NCBI GenBank assembly: GCA_037447605.1
Contig: CM074806.1
Coordinates: 2,461,400-2,525,399, forward strand
Source: Zygnema circumcarinatum
Taxonomy: Eukaryota; Streptophyta; Zygnematophyceae; Zygnematales; Zygnemataceae
Reading direction: 5' to 3'
Length of the DNA stretch: 64,000 nt
The translations under genes and the position numbers were made by a program. Below the pieces are notes generated by a model that did no database searches, was not told the DNA's origin, and saw nothing but the letters and a program-made list of their open reading frames with translations. Shown piece after piece: positions 21,031-35,310 of this stretch (positions within the stretch are counted from its first letter, which is position 1; each line of letters starts with the position of its first letter).

Positions 21031-21875
21031 CTTTCCGGACAAGGTGTTGGCTGTAGTGAAGGGGACGGCCCAGTCCCGTGACAGGAGTGACGCAGACCTT
21101 CCTTTCAGCTTACAGGTTTGCACCTTCCCCTCAAGCGAGTCTGCAGCACATACGCTAACTGGGACGCCGTGGTATTCTTTTTTTGCTTGAATACAAACAC
21201 TCATTCTATAATAAGCTTAAAACAAGGACTTCTACAATGCCGTACATTGCTGAATTACAATGTGAGATTTTTTTTTTTTAAATTGAGGGGAAGTTGAACC
21301 CTAAAATTTAGAATACCATGGCATGTGGTACACTTGCTAGAAGAAGTTCAGACATTGAGTATAAACATTTGAATAACATTTGTGCTATTGAGGGGTGTGG
21401 AACTTATGTTCGAGTCAACAAGAGCTACATTCACAAAACATTCTTAGCTGTAAGTGGGTCCGCCCTATGACACAATGTCAACTAAATTCTTTTGTTCACG
21501 TGACGAGGCCCGCATTCCGTCTTGTGGGAAACACTTCTCACACTAATCCCATGGTCAAGCAAAGCTTCCAGAACACAAAGAACAGCTCATCTCCATAGTC
21601 ATCTTGTAATCAACGTGATTAAGAATCTAGAGCTCATGAATGTGTGACATGGAGTTGAAAGCTATTCACTTTATTGCGAGGACCTAAAAGACAGTGGCTG
21701 CAGCTCAGTACACACAATGAGTGCACAGCTGCAAGGCGGTACATGCAAATTTACATGCCTAGATTCGCCCACAAAGGAGGCAATAATAGCAGCGCTATCC
21801 AACCCTGCTGCCGCTCAGCAGCCCAGTGGCGCTGCAGAAACACGGAGCTGTTAAGGGCCGCCAACAGCCTCCTTC
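21031..21875. other. 3' flank of the Rabconnectin-3 gene
   Basis: No gene is recognised. This stretch must include the 3' UTR and polyadenylation signals of the minus-strand Rabconnectin-3 gene, which ends at 21876. Confidence 0.5.
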
Positions 21876-24800
21876 CTATTCTTCGCTCCCTCCCCGGTAC
21901 GAAAATAACTTCACGAGCCCATCGGCTCCACAAGTGAGAATCCCTCCGGGAGTCGGAACGATGTCCATCACCGCCGCCTGCACCCACGAATTACACCATT
22001 GAAAATGCATCCCTCAATTTGTACGACATGAGGACACGTCAGACATAACTGCAAAAAACAAAACGATGGAGAGAATGCAGTGCTTCTTGAAGGCCCTTCT
22101 GCTGTACATCTTGCTGGTGTTCCTTTCTAATCTGACCACATTGCGATGCCATTATTACCTGCATCACTGCTGCAAATCCACGGGCATTGAGAAACGTCCG
22201 CCGTTCATGCACTCGTGGCCAGTGTTGCAGCTGCTGACACGTGGCAGCATCCCACAGCTTCATGTCTCCATCCTTACTGCCACTTAAGAAAAATGTAGTG
22301 CCCGGGATGACCGCTACGCTGCTTGCGCTGCCTGCAAGAGAGGAGGTCAGCCATCGAATAAGCAGCCATGGCAATGGATGCTGGCAAACACTTCCTTTTT
22401 AAGAATCGTTGAAATACTCCGGCCATTAAGATAGTCGCAATCACAACCCTAATAGCTGGACAGAAGTTTGTTCCTCACCGGAATGCGCCTTCGGAACAAG
22501 CCAAAGGGCGCCCTCTCCCGCGGCTGCCGAGCGGCCCTTGCCGTTCGCGATGAACCTGAAGTCGTGCACAGCGATGTCTCCGCCCTTCCCGCCACTCACA
22601 ATGAGCGGATAGCTCCCCCCCCCGCTGCTGCCCGCCTCGATAACATCAATAGAGAGCGCCCCGCCTGACAGCATAGCAACGTTTGGGGGACAGTAAGTAA
22701 GGTGACGCATTCATGCAGCCGCCTTAACCATTTATAGGAAGTAAACTTAACAGGGTGCGCATGTAAAGCTTTGCATGGCGAGCTACTGTTACGAACCCAA
22801 GCATTGGATGATTTGGCAACAAAAGTGAAACGAGCCCACTAATGTAAATTAAACGCAGTTCGTACAACCCCGGTGATTTCATAGTGCAGATGTAAGCTAA
22901 ACCTACGTAAATATGCAAGAGAGAGAGAGAGAGGCCGGAGGGGAAGCAGAGCGAGAAGGAACGGAGGAGAGGGAGAGAGAGAGAGAGGTAGGTGTCCCAC
23001 CCTCATGGCATATGGCTGAGGCCCGCGAGGAGGTGGGAGGTGCTAGTGTGTCCCACAGCACCAAGTTGGAGTTGCTCGGAGACAACCCTCCCGCAGCGAG
23101 CACGCTTCCCCCCGCTCCCACATATGCGCAGTCGCTGCCCACGCCCAGCAGCAATCGCCGTCACGACTCCACTCAAATTACTCAGCTCACATTTTGAAAG
23201 CCCTTTCTATTATCAACAGCAGAAATTTGTAGTTGTTTTCTCAAGACCCTTCTAAGTTGGAAGAAAAAAAAAGTGGAGACAAGAGAGAGCAAAGACATGA
23301 GGAAATGAAAGGGACGGGTGGTGGTATATCGAAGAGAGGGGCCGGAGAGGGAGCGAAAGAAGTAGGAGAGAGTAAGTGAGAGCGAGGGCAGATGACGGAT
23401 GGAGTCTCTCACTATGACTGTCTGGAGAAGCAGTGGCGGGTGTCCGCGGGGCGCACGTTGCTGCGTCCGCCAACCTCAATGCGCCACGTGGACAGGGTCC
23501 CGTCTGCGGCGGCTGTGGCAAAGCGGTGCCCGTAGCGGTCAAAGCGCACAGCGGCCACAGAGGCGAGGCTCAAGGGGATGGCCGTGTTGGGGGGTGGCAG
23601 CACTCCGTACGTCGCCGTAGCCGTCGTCTTTCCAAACTGCGAACATGGAGAGCACAGACCCACTCCTCTATTGGTTTTTGGAGACCATAGCCGTTCTGAA
23701 AGCACACGCTGCACCCAGAGGGAGGGAGTACAGCCTACTGACTCACCTCCCACAAGTAGACATGCGTGTTGTTTGAGCCCGCCAAGAAGAGGGGTCTTAG
23801 AGGATGCGCTGCAAGTGCCCTGCTGGCAACATTCTCCAGAGTGGCAGGGGGGTCTGCAAAACCCTCTACAGCATCTTCCCAGTCCTCCCACCCCAACCCC
23901 CATGCGCCGATTCCTCCATACCCAGGGATGCCCATTCCCAACCCCCCCATGCTCATGTCTGCCATAGACCTTCCCGAGGGGCTGCGGATCATGCTTTGGG
24001 TGCGTTTGGGGGGCAGGCCGGGGGGGTACGTGGCAGGCGGAGGAGTGGCCACGGAGCCCGCCCAGCCATTCCGGGGCCAATGGGAGTCGCCCCACAGATT
24101 GTCGGGGGAGGAGGAGAAGGGCTCGTGGGTGGCCATGTCCGCAAACACGAGGCCCTGAAAGGACGCACTTGCCAGTTAGGAGTTTCTCTTTGAAAGAAGG
24201 GGTAGGTTCACAAGGGTGTAGATGGATCGTACAGACGCCTACTGCCTGTGGGAAATGATAAACTGCTTTCGCCGGGGCAGGATGGAAGTGTAGCTTGGCA
24301 TTCTTACCTTGCGATTTGTTGCGATTACCACTTGCCGTGGGTCGAGGGCGTTCACACAGACGGCCTATGCGAAATTGTGGGAGAGGTCAAGCAAGGCACT
24401 TGGCAGCGGGTGAGAAATGAGGGGAGCAAAACCGTGCTCTCAACCATTAGCGAGATGCATTGCTTTGGCAGCCATGGGCGCACTCAGAAGGCGAAGGGAA
24501 CTCTTGCCCTCACCTCCAGGAGTTCACCTGGCAACCTGCAAACTTCTTCTCCGTCACCGAAAACTGGAAGCGATTGCCACGTTAGGTTTTTCTCCTTCAC
24601 TCCATGTTCGCCTTCACCAGCCCTCTCTCTCCCAGAAATGCTTGGCTGCTCCAACTTTCTCCCGCTCCCTCCACTCTGGCCACCTCTCCCATTCACCGGC
24701 TTCTTCCTCCCAACATCCCCACTCCTCTCCCCCCTCCCTGTACCTTTAGTTGACCCTCCAGCTCCTCCTCCTGCTCCCTCTCCAGAGCTGCCGTGCTTCC

Positions 24801-27800
24801 CACCCCCTCCCCCAGCGTCCTCATCGCCGCGGCTTGTGTTCCATGTTCCGCCTCCCACTGCACGCGTTCCCTTCCTTCTCCGAGGGGGAGAGCTCAGCCC
24901 CTCCAGAGATAGTGCAGTCCTTATCTTCTCTCTGACTACAATCAGACCCCACAGCTCTAATGTGGCAGAGTCTGTTACCGCCAAAACTACCTCAGGCGTA
25001 CTTCTAACCCTCTCCTGCACACTGCTTCCGTTTTCCTTTCCCTTAGACACCTCCTGCCTGCCCCCTCTTGCAGCATCCTTGCTCATATCAGCACGCGAGA
25101 GTGGCAGTGGATCCGCCTCCTCTCCCCAGATCCACCTGCTAATGGAATCAGCCTCAGGGTTAACCTGCACTGCCAATTGCAGGTGTGCTGCTAGCTGACA
25201 CCTCAGCCCAGAAGCCGCAGCTACAAAAGCAGTGTTAACAATATCTCCCTCATCCTTCTTCCCCGCTTTGACAGGGGTCGACACGACATTCGCAGGTCGC
25301 GAGATAACGCTGACCCCTCCTCCCATTCCTATTGCTGACTTTGCCTGTGAAGGACTGTTCTGATATGGCGGTGATGCGTAGGGCGAGCCTGCAGGAGTGA
25401 GGGTGGAGGAGAGGGGCGGGGAATGGAGGGGAGTGGTCGACGTAGAGGGGGCGTTAGTAGGCAGCTGTGACGAGTAGCCACTTCCGCCCACTTTCAGCTG
25501 CGCCTGCTGTTGGGGTGAAGCCCATCCAAAGGCCTCATACCTCACCTCCCCAGCCTTCCCTCCTCGAGCTAATTTCTTCCTCACATAAGCTCCCATGTGC
25601 CCCCACAATGCCACACTCAGAATGCGCCAAGTGTCATCCTCTGAAAGTGTCAATGTGCCACCTCCACCCTCTGCTGCTAATGCTGAAGGGCCTGACACGT
25701 GGGGCACGGAAGGCATTGCCCCCTTCTCCCTATTTCTCCGTTCCTCCTCTCCCTCCCCCACTCCCTCACCCCTTCGGAGGCTCTTGTACCAAGTAAGATA
25801 CTCATCTCCACTCAACGGTAGGAATGGCCCCATGTTCCGATCCTCCATAGTCCGTCTCACGAGTCCGAGAAGCACAGACGGCTCTCGACTCAGCCACGCT
25901 GCTGCCACCGCACAGAACAAAGCAAGCAACTCTCCCGCTATCCTCCTCCTCCTCCCCTTCTCCTGCCCCTCCTCTCCCTCTGCTGCTACCACTTCCTTCC
26001 CACCTGCCAGCCCGTCCGAGATTGCCAGCAGCTCCATGAGCTCCCCAGCAAAGCGGACCAACTCCATCGCCTGAGCTTCAGGCAGTATCCCCCTTCCCCT
26101 CTCCTCTCCACCTCCATTCCCCTTCCCCTTCCCCTGCTCCTCCATCACTGCTTTCTGCTCTCGAGCTCTGGAGAGTGGTCCGTGCCCCCCAGCTGCCTGA
26201 GGTAGTGAATGCTTTGAGTCTGCCGTCTGTGCTGTCCTATTACTTTGCAGCAGCAGAGCAGCGGTGGGGGCAGCAGTCCCTCCACAGGCGAGAACAGTGC
26301 GAGCGAGGGCAGGAGGGGCCCTTCGCAGCATGTTCTGCAGAAGGCGAGCTGCTGCTTCACTCACATTCGACGAATTCGGTAAACAGAACGGAGACTCCGT
26401 GTTCCATGGCGCCTGCAGAGTGGAGCTTCCCAGAAGGCGGCAAAGAAGATACAAACGCTGTGTCTGCACCGCGAAAGCTGCGAGCTGCAGCAACCAGAAG
26501 CAGAGCAGGATGTGAGCTGAGTACGAAGCAGATGTTCACTTGGAAGCTCTTATAGTGAAATCACACAGTAGTGACAGTCATTTTCCCCCTTCAGGTATTT
26601 CAGATGTCTAGACTCACCGATCCCGCCATTGTTGTAGTCTCCACCTTCCATGCCCTTACCGCCAACCGCACATCTTCTTCCAACTTTCGAGAATCGTTCC
26701 CAAGCTTCTCCTTCACTTCCTTAACCTCGACTTCTCCATCCCCATCAGCCCCATCGTCCTGTCGATCATTGCTGCCTGCCGCCTTACTCAGTGCAGCTGC
26801 TTCTTCTTTCCAGAATGGATGCCGGTTTACCAGTGTCTGGGTGGCAAGGCGATCTTTCATGGCAGCTCTAACTTCTTCTATGACAGCATCAGCCACCCAC
26901 CCCTCCCCTATGCGCATCTCCAATCCCTTAGCGGCTTTGGCAGTCATATCGTCCTCGACATTCACTGCGGCTGAACCTGAATCTTCAGCATTCTCAGAAT
27001 CCGAATCCTCAGAGTCGCTCATGAAAGAGAACGCTGCGAAAGCAGAATTCCCCTGCTTCTGAGTGGGCTTTAAAGGGCCTGCCGCAGGTTTAAGCATAGG
27101 AGAGGAAAGCCGCTCCAATGCTAGAAGCTGCAGCGCAAAGAACGGATGAACTCACAGAATGAGGCGGCATAACGTAAGTCAGTACAACACATGGAGATCA
27201 GCTGACAGCAGCGAATGCAAAATGCATGTCAGGGATGCATTTGGTGGTGTTCCCGAGCCTTACCTGCAGCCCAGCTCTGTCGAATGCGTACACAGATTGC
27301 AGAGTTGACTTGGCTGCGATTTCCGCAGCTTCGGCTGCATGTGGGCCGCTGGCAAGACCGGGCTTGGCAGCTACAAGTGCGCAGAAGTCACCCGCTTCGG
27401 GATCAAAGCAAATGGGCTTTTCTTGCAGCGTACTGGTTTGAGCTTGAGAGTAGCCGCAGACAACCACCTCGCGGAGGGCTTCAATTCGATTTCCCAACAG
27501 CCACTGCAAGCTCATAGAAAGGCGATGACATTGCACAATACTACTCAGGTTTCAGGTTTCACCTTGAGCGAACACTTTCAGCACGTACGAGTGGAGGACC
27601 TGCTATCTGCATCCTCTCAATGCTAAAGCTCACTCTCCTCTCTCCCCTGAGAGAGTGCCCTCCTACCTGCAGCGTGCATGCTTGCCAGCGATCATTTCTC
27701 CGCAAAGCCGCCGGTAGCAGCACTCTCTGAATGAGATCGGTGGCAATGGGGCCGCATGCAGTTGGATTGGAGCTGTCCAGCAGGCGAGAAACCACGAGAC

Positions 27801-30800
27801 CGAGCTGCGGGTCATTCAGATTCCTCGCGCAAACTGTTCCTGCCGAAACCGCATCTCCTCCGAGTACAAAGAATGCAGCAGCGAGCTCAAAGCGGTGCTG
27901 ACTCATCAGCACATACGCGTTCTTCAAAGCAGCAGCCTGATGCTTCTCGTCCTGCAGGCAGGCAGTGGGGAGAAAGAACCACAATCACACCCACAAATAA
28001 AATGCAACGGCCAAGATATTCACTGACATTAGGCTTCTCTTCATCAAGAAAACTCCGACTAGGCTCGGAAATGGCATGGAGCTGCACAATGTGCATGGAG
28101 CTTTCTTTCTTTTCTTTCTTTTTCCCTTCAACTTCCTCCATGGGCTGCCTTCTCTCCCGGCTTGTCCGTCCGCACCTTGAAGTCTCGCCCTAAAAACTCC
28201 ACAAGTTTTTTATCCTTCTCATCGCGGCTGAGCTTGAGCAGGCCGAGAAGCACAGTCCGCCTATCGAGAGCCATATAGAGCAAAGCGCAGTCCTTTCCAT
28301 CTCTCCGCTGAAGAAACTGTTGTCTCGCCAGCTTCTCCATCTGTACGCCCCTGAACTCGGAATCATTAAATCTGAAGATGCACTCGGAATCATCAAATCT
28401 GAAAATGCAACTGACACACTCAGTTGGTAAACCATTGCCCTTCGAGTTTTTTTCAAGCAGTTCCCAGGGTCACGTAATAAGTCATAGCACAGTTATCTTG
28501 CATCTGAAAGAAACTGCAGTAGCCCACAGTCAGCCCACTCACCCTTTGCCTCAACTCCAGTCCATTTGTCAGCCAGTAACCGATTCCCAGGGCCCTGTAA
28601 GCCTGCCACGTGGCGTTCTCAGGGAGGCAGGCAGACAATAGGGCCTCCTTAGTCTCCGAATGGAGCAGCCATGCGATATCTTTGGAGCCCATTATCACCT
28701 CCTCTACCTCCGCCTTCTTCGCCTCCTTCCGTGAAACGGCCAAAACGGCAGTCCTTAGGGCCAACCGAAACCTGCCACATGGTGACTCTTAATTTAGCCT
28801 TTTCTCCCACTCCCCCCCTACCTCACTCATAGAATGGAAAAACAAAGAAACAGGGAGAAAAACTGAAAGAAAGGCCTATGTCATACCACTCTGCTGGAGG
28901 ATCCAATGAAAGCCCCCTTTGACCACCTTGCTCCGCTGCGTCCACCTCCGCCATTGCATCAAATATAGCGAGTAGTTCTATCCCCTCATTTCTGGAAAGG
29001 CCGGGAAGGGACGGACTCTGTCCCAGCACCTCTGCTATCTCCTCTACCTCTCCCTTCGAAAAAAGCTTCTCCCCTCCTCTCCTTACCCTGCTTATAGGCC
29101 CTTCTTCTACTCCGTCTCCTTCTCCCACCTCCGTCGATTCACCAGGGAACTGACCGCTGATTGGTGCAGTGAGGCTGAACGGATTCTGTTTGCGCTCGTG
29201 TCCTGTGCTACTTAAAAACGACCCTTCCCCGAGTGCAGGTCGCCTCCCAAAAGCCCCTCCCTGGACAGTCCTGCTGCTATTAGGGGATGGGCCATCATCG
29301 AGAAGGTCGGAGAGGCACATGGCGGGCATGGGGGGTTCATGGTCAAATTGATGATGATGATGACGTGGCGAGGAAACGGCGGTGATCTCCCGAAGTGAAA
29401 GAGCAAGATGGCGGATGCACGCTCGCACTCGCCTCTTCTGTCCTGTATCCACATTTCAGCCATACTTCTCTTGTTATACAAAGAGGAAACTCAGTTGTAG
29501 CAACACACATACGGCAGATAGGTGTCTGCCATTAGTTATAGTTCCTGTATCCGTGGCAAACAAATCCCGATGTTCACGCCACCGCACCCGAAAAAAAGTG
29601 CTAGACCAGACAACAAGGAAACGAAAAAAGGAGGAAGCAAACAAGAACGGAAGTATTTTGAATCAAGATGTAGAACGTTAAAAAACACAAAACGAGGTTC
29701 CATGCCTCCTGGGGTGAACAGATTTAAAGCAGAGAAACACAACGATGGTGCCAAGTTATAGAAAGCGTTGAGAAGATCAAAGTCACCTGTGTGAAGGTAC
29801 AAAAGGAGAGCGCGCGGATGATAGTCCGGCAGCGGTGCAGCCACCCTCCTAACGTACTCTAGCAGAGAGTAACTTCCAGACTCCTCCGCTCTTCTCACCG
29901 TACCATCCCCACACTGAGAGTTCGGCCTAAGCAACGACTCATCCGATTTCACAACGATCATCCCTTTGTTCGAAGCCCCCACCTTCATTCTTGCCAACAT
30001 TGGAGATGAAGCCGACTTTGCCATAGTTAAACCAAGTGCTGACCCGTTGACTTCTGTCAATCGCTTAGATAGGAGCCACTGGCTTAAGACCCAAATCTGA
30101 CTACCAGCACTCACAATCAGCGAACCGTGTGGGCCCCACCTCACCGACTGAATTGACTGCGTGGATGAATACAGCGTGGCAATTTCACGCCAGCCTCCTG
30201 ATTCCGATGGCTGCCCCTCTCCGCTCTCTCTCTCCTCTGCCGTCTTTGCTCTCTCTACAGACCCCCCGGCAATATGCCACGCTTGGTACAACTCTTTGTC
30301 CTGCTTTTGGGACTCTAGACTCTCCCCATCTTGGTTTGTCTCAAAGTTACCATCTTCAATACGAATCTTTTCACGGGTAAATACGTGGACTGCTTTGGAG
30401 GTGCTCACAACCAGCACAAGCAACCCCTTCTCTTGGTTGAGCCAATCGAGAGCCGTTACTTCATGCATGATCGTTAGCTTTCCCTCCAACGCAAACCCAT
30501 AACATTGCTCGTTGCCCCCAGTTTTCTCCCCTGAACACGTCTCGGCCTCCCAAATCTTGACATGTGTCAACGATCCACTCACCGATGCTGTCGCTAAGCG
30601 TCCGCCACCTGCCGCAACTCCAATGAAGACTACAGCCGACTCGTGGGCCTGCAAACACCCAACACTCGTCCATCCTTCCTTTACGGAGGATGCCGAATGC
30701 ACACCCTCGTTTTCCATTTTCTTCTTATCTGTAAGCCTCCAAAACTTAACTCTGCCATTTACAGAGCCTGTCACTAAACAGTATTGCAGGCCATCCCTAA

Positions 30801-33800
30801 CCTTCGTTGCTGCACTTTGGCCCCACTCCCCCTCGTCTACCTCTCTCCCAGCTTCCCATTCGCAACGATCTCCCTTTACAGACATCGCGGAAGTAAAATT
30901 TTCGCCCCATTCATCACTAATAACCTTTCCCAAATATTCACTCTTCGTTTGCAAACATTGCTCTCGTTCTGCTGTTCCTATTCTACTCTCATCCGTCCTA
31001 GGAGGTTCAACCCTATTTCCCTGACAGTCGGAGCCACCCACTGAACCTGCAAGCCATTGCTCAGCAAACAGCATACTTCCTCCATGATTTTCCTTTATCG
31101 CTGTGTAATCAAGAGTCAGCTTCCATGCAACTAATGTAGAGGCTTCGCCAGTAATGCCTGCGATATATACAAGTGCAGAGCCACCGTTGCTCTCTGGATT
31201 GCCTTCTGACTGGATAACAGCATGTAACACATAGACCCCCTCCACACCTCCTCGAAAGCAACCGTCTTTGGGCAGCTCCAACATACAAAGAGGCTTCGTG
31301 CCCAAGTCAAGGGAGGCTTTGGTGGCTTCTGCTCCTTTGTTCACCCCTTCCTGAACCCCACTTGATGGTTCATTGTTTTCAATATCTCCTCCACACTCTG
31401 AAACGAGCAAAACCTCAACACCTTCTTGGTGAGCTCGAAGCAACACCTTACTGCCACCTGGCAGAAGTAGAGAAGCCCACGCCAACAGCTGAAGGGTTGG
31501 TCGCTCCTTGGACGCCAAATGAAGGTTCTCCTTTTTTTCAAAATTCCCAGAGTCTGCTGGGAATGATACAAGCGATGTTACTGAGGGGTTCGCATTCTCC
31601 AGTCTGCTCGTCTCGGCTGAGTTCGACCTATTCTTCTCTGTCCCGGCAATACGCCCACATACCTTCCAAAGGCCACCATTTCCCGGACTTTCAAGCGGGA
31701 CTAGCAACCTCGGGCAGCTGAGAGTTTCAGCTCGCCAGAGGAGGATAGCCCCACACTGATCTATGCTTGCTACCAGGCCCGCCCCAGGAGCTGCATGCAC
31801 AGCTGTGCTTACAACATTCGCCTCATGCCCATCACGATGAAAGACTTCACTGGACAGCCCCCATGTGCTTCTCTTAAAATAGCTCCCTGTTTGACCGGTG
31901 GTGCTATATCCTCCTCCCCCATTACTGTTTCCACCTCGGCCTCCACCGCCAATTGCTGAAACTGGTGGCCACATGCGAGAATAGCGGAATTGCCCATTTC
32001 TGAAGTTTTCAAAGAGTTCGACGGCTGTAGGGGGCCCACCTTTGGATCCAACCGAGCGCTGCACTGCACAGTGGACCACAAGGGATTGCTTTTGAGGCCC
32101 CACAGAGTGCTTGTTTGCGTCCAGAATTCCGCTATTCTCGGGCAGAGGTTCACACTTTTCAGTATGTGCGGGTAATAGCCCAACTGCCTGCTGCCACAAA
32201 AGCACTCGCGGACAACGTGGAGGGTGCACATCGTCCAAGCAGTGGAGTGCCCAGAGAGTAACGGTTCCTTTAGGACCAACTCCCAGCAGCCACTCACACG
32301 GTGCCACATCACCACCTAAGGCTCCTCCGTGAGTTTCTGAGCTTTCGCAACTTCCCGTCTTCACCTCTTCTGACCATGCCACTGATATATCAGTACCCAG
32401 CCTTCCTCCCAAAAGGCTATTCGCTTCTATGACCGCTCCTACAAAAAAGATTGGTGCTCTTCTCCCTCTTCCGATGCCTCCCCAACTCTCCTCCGTTCTG
32501 CTTCTCCCACCATCAGACTCGAGCCACAGACGAACGACCCCATCAGCGCAGGAAGTGAGTAGAACCTGCCTATATGCGGTTGAGAGTGGCCTAGTTTTCC
32601 CGCCTTCTGCTTCTCCCCCTGGCCGCCATTGAAGCCTCAAAACCTGCTCTGGATGTGGAAGCTCAATAGCAACCACTCCTCCCTCTCCCCTCTCTAAACT
32701 AAGTCCAGGTTTGTCTTCCTCACCTGTCCAACACCACATCCAGATGGTTGCAGTCTTCTTGGCTCTGCCACTATGCACACGGCCCGCAAAAAAGCTCTCT
32801 CCCAGTGAAAGAATTTCTTCACCCGCTGCATCTGCAGTTGCTGCGAGCCCCTCTGCACACCACGAGGCTGCTGCTAGACTCTGTTTGAGAGCTGGGGAGA
32901 ACTGCCACAGCTGGCAAAAGGCCTCCCCAGGAGTGCGTGGCGACTCCACACGCTGCCACATCACCACTTGATGGTCTCCTGAGCAGAGAATGCCGTCACC
33001 GGAGGCCGTCCAGGAGAGGGCAACAACAGGACACTGATGGCTCAGGATTTGTACGGATCTCCAGACAAGAGGAAGACCTGTAAAGGAAGGAATGATTCAG
33101 AAAGGAAAGAGGAAAATGAGGATGAGAAGGACGAGGTCTATTGCCCAAAATAATAGGGCTTAAGCAGCTAGTCACACGATTCCAAATTACTTTCTTTCCA
33201 GATGTCTTCTTAGCGCTTCTTGCTTCCAAAGTTGGTAAATGTGGTATTACTCTAAGACTGGACAGAATTCAGTGGCGCTCAGTGTAAGTCCCCCGTTCTA
33301 AAAAACTGGCAAAGCATTTGATGTGAGATGCGTGCTGCCTTAAAGGAAAAAAAGAAAAACATCAAAAACTTAAAAGCACTAGCCAAATAATTTATAATGA
33401 ATTTTCCTGTATTCTTTCAAAAAGTCGTTTAGATTTCTCGTGAATTCTATTTAATAGAGTTTAACGTTGCTTCGTTTTTTGCTGAATGCAATGAGAGTAT
33501 TAAACAATGCCGTCGCATTTCGTAGTTCGTGTAAAGTAATATCTAAGCTGTCGTGTGTCAGGCCCATGGCAACTTGCTATTCGAATTGGCCTTCAAAGAA
33601 TGCACACAGACAGCTGGCCTGAGGTTCGAGCTTCCAAAACTGAATATAGATTAAACTAGGAAAAAAACGTTCCTTTTGACACAAGACTATTAAAGTGAGG
33701 ATAATGCTTCATCGTGGTTATTTTCACTACTAAAAGCAAATTTCCCACAAACGAGAGCTTCAACTTTGCTACTGAAAGATGCAAAAGAAGAATAACGGTA

Positions 33801-34495
33801 GGACTAAATTATGCTGCTCGAACCCGAAAAAAAAAACCCAAAATTTAGCTAAAAAGTAGTTTTGAAACGCTGATCATATAATGCCGTCTGAAACCCTGTG
33901 ATTATGACTAATTCACATAATTAAATAATATCACGCAACAAGAAGCAAAAAAGGCACCTGGCACATTGCCGGTAGCTGTTAAGCTTTGGGGTTCGATAAG
34001 GTGAACTCTGCTCCCACTTGCTGCAATCAAGGCACCAAGAAACTTCCCAGAAGTTTCCCACGCGACGCACACAACATCCTCCTTCTCTTTCACTTCCGTT
34101 CTCACTTCTGTAGCCAACTCTGCTGCATTCTTCCTTTCCAAAAACGCTCCTTGTTCCTCAGCTTGATTGCTGTCCAATCCAACATTCTCCTCTATACCCT
34201 GGTCTCCATTCTTCCACAGCTTCCTGCTGCTCACATTGAATTGACATTTTTCTGGAAGCTCATCTGCATCCGCCGCCACGTCAAGGACTTGCTGGAAGAA
34301 TTGATAACTGGCAGCCTCTGCAGGCTGAGAAGGAGACGGAGCAGATTGTATGACGACAGCGCTGCGAGCTCCATAGGCGATCCAGCTGGCGCCTGCAAAT
34401 GCTCGCAGCCATGACACTGCGCCTTCCCTTGAACTTGGCAGCGGAGGCATGACCTGCTCCACTGCCAGCTGGAAGGGCGCATTTGGAGTTCCCAT
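21876..34495 (-). CDS. Rabconnectin-3 / DMXL / Rav1 homologue, 16 exons
   Basis: Large WD40 protein whose yeast relative Rav1 heads the RAVE complex that reassembles the vacuolar H+-ATPase. Exons: 34495-33958, 33077-29787, 29442-28887, 28771-28543, 28340-28176, 27951-27667, 27503-27264, 27127-26618, 26484-24514, 24364-24308, 24154-23747, 23636-23413, 23134-23001, 22664-22479, 22331-22159, 21977-21876. They sum to 9069 nt (3022 residues; human DMXL2 is about 3000) with matching phases. The N-terminal 1270 residues are WD-like propellers (VALSWTASGDGILCSGDHQV). The Rav1 C-terminal helical region follows: IAWLLHSETKEALL, RALGIGYWLTNG, KDCALLYMALDRRTVLLGL, HRFELAAAFFVLGG. Exon 9 is a low-complexity linker, and the C-terminal propeller includes LSGSKDGDMKLWD and ends LTCGADGLVKLFSY. 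The last-propeller text NNTHVYLWE is the plant form. Exons 13 and 14 boundaries are the least certain. Confidence 0.9.
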
Positions 34496-34879
34496 TGCTC
34501 AGACGCATCTGCTCACCACCACCGCACTCTGAAGCCTCACTCCGACTTCACACTTCCCCTACACTCTCCTCCCTCCCCTCCACTTTTCCCTCCCCTCTCT
34601 CCTTCCGCTCTCATCTCCCCCGTCCCCCCCTCCCTCATGAGAGGCGAGCGCCAACCGGAAGCAGCATTGGCGAGGGCCACTTCGCACGCGCGGGCCCGAA
34701 CCGGGCGCGCGCGCTCGCTGCCACGTGTCGCGCGGGCGAGCGAGGGCGCGGGCCGTACGGGTCCCTTTCGGGCGCCGTACGGTCGGCCGGCGCTTCGCTC
34801 GCGCGGGACCGCCCACGTTGATGGCGGCCGCGCCCTTTTCCCCTCCATACTCTCTCCACCGGCCTCTCTCACGCTCCAC
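34496..34879. promoter_or_regulatory. 5' region of the Rabconnectin-3 gene
   Basis: A GC-rich stretch upstream of the ATG at 34495, with CACGTGTCG (near 34720) and many CpG-rich words (GGGCGCGCGCGC). It probably holds the 5' UTR and core promoter, but no single element can be proven. Open frames on both strands here reflect composition. Confidence 0.4.
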
Positions 34880-35310
34880 CTCCCACTCCCTCTCCCTCTC
34901 CCCGGCGCTCTCCTCCCTCCTCCCCTCTTTCCCTCTCCCTCTCCCTCTCCCGGCGCTCTCCTCCCTCCTCCCCTCTCTCCCTCCCGGCGCTCCCTCCCTC
35001 CCTCCCTCCCGGCGCTCTCCTCCCTCCTCCCCTCTCTCCCTCTCCCTCTCCCTCTCCCGGCGCTCTCCTCCCTCCTCCCTTTTCCTCCCTCTCCCTCTCC
35101 CCGGCGCACTCCTCCCTCCTCCCGTCTCTTCCCTCTCCCTTTCCTCGGCGCTCTCTTCCCACCCTCTCTCCCTGTCCCTCTCCCTCTCCCCGGTGCTCAC
35201 CTCCCTCTCTCCTGTCCCTCTCCCTCACCCCGGTGCTCACCTCCCTCCCTCCCAATCTCTCCCTGTCCCTCTCCCACTCCCCGGCGCTTTCTCTCCCCAC
35301 CTCTCTCTAG
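34880..35310 (+). repeat. CT-rich minisatellite with CGGCGCTC unit, about ten copies
   Basis: About ten units begin with CCCGGCGCTCTCCTCCCTCC (variants GGCGCA and GGTGCT) followed by a variable CCCTCTCC tail. Unit lengths run from about 25 to 53 bp because the tail grows and shrinks. The array is about 400 bp upstream of the Rabconnectin-3 start and purine-rich on that gene's sense strand. Confidence 0.85.
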
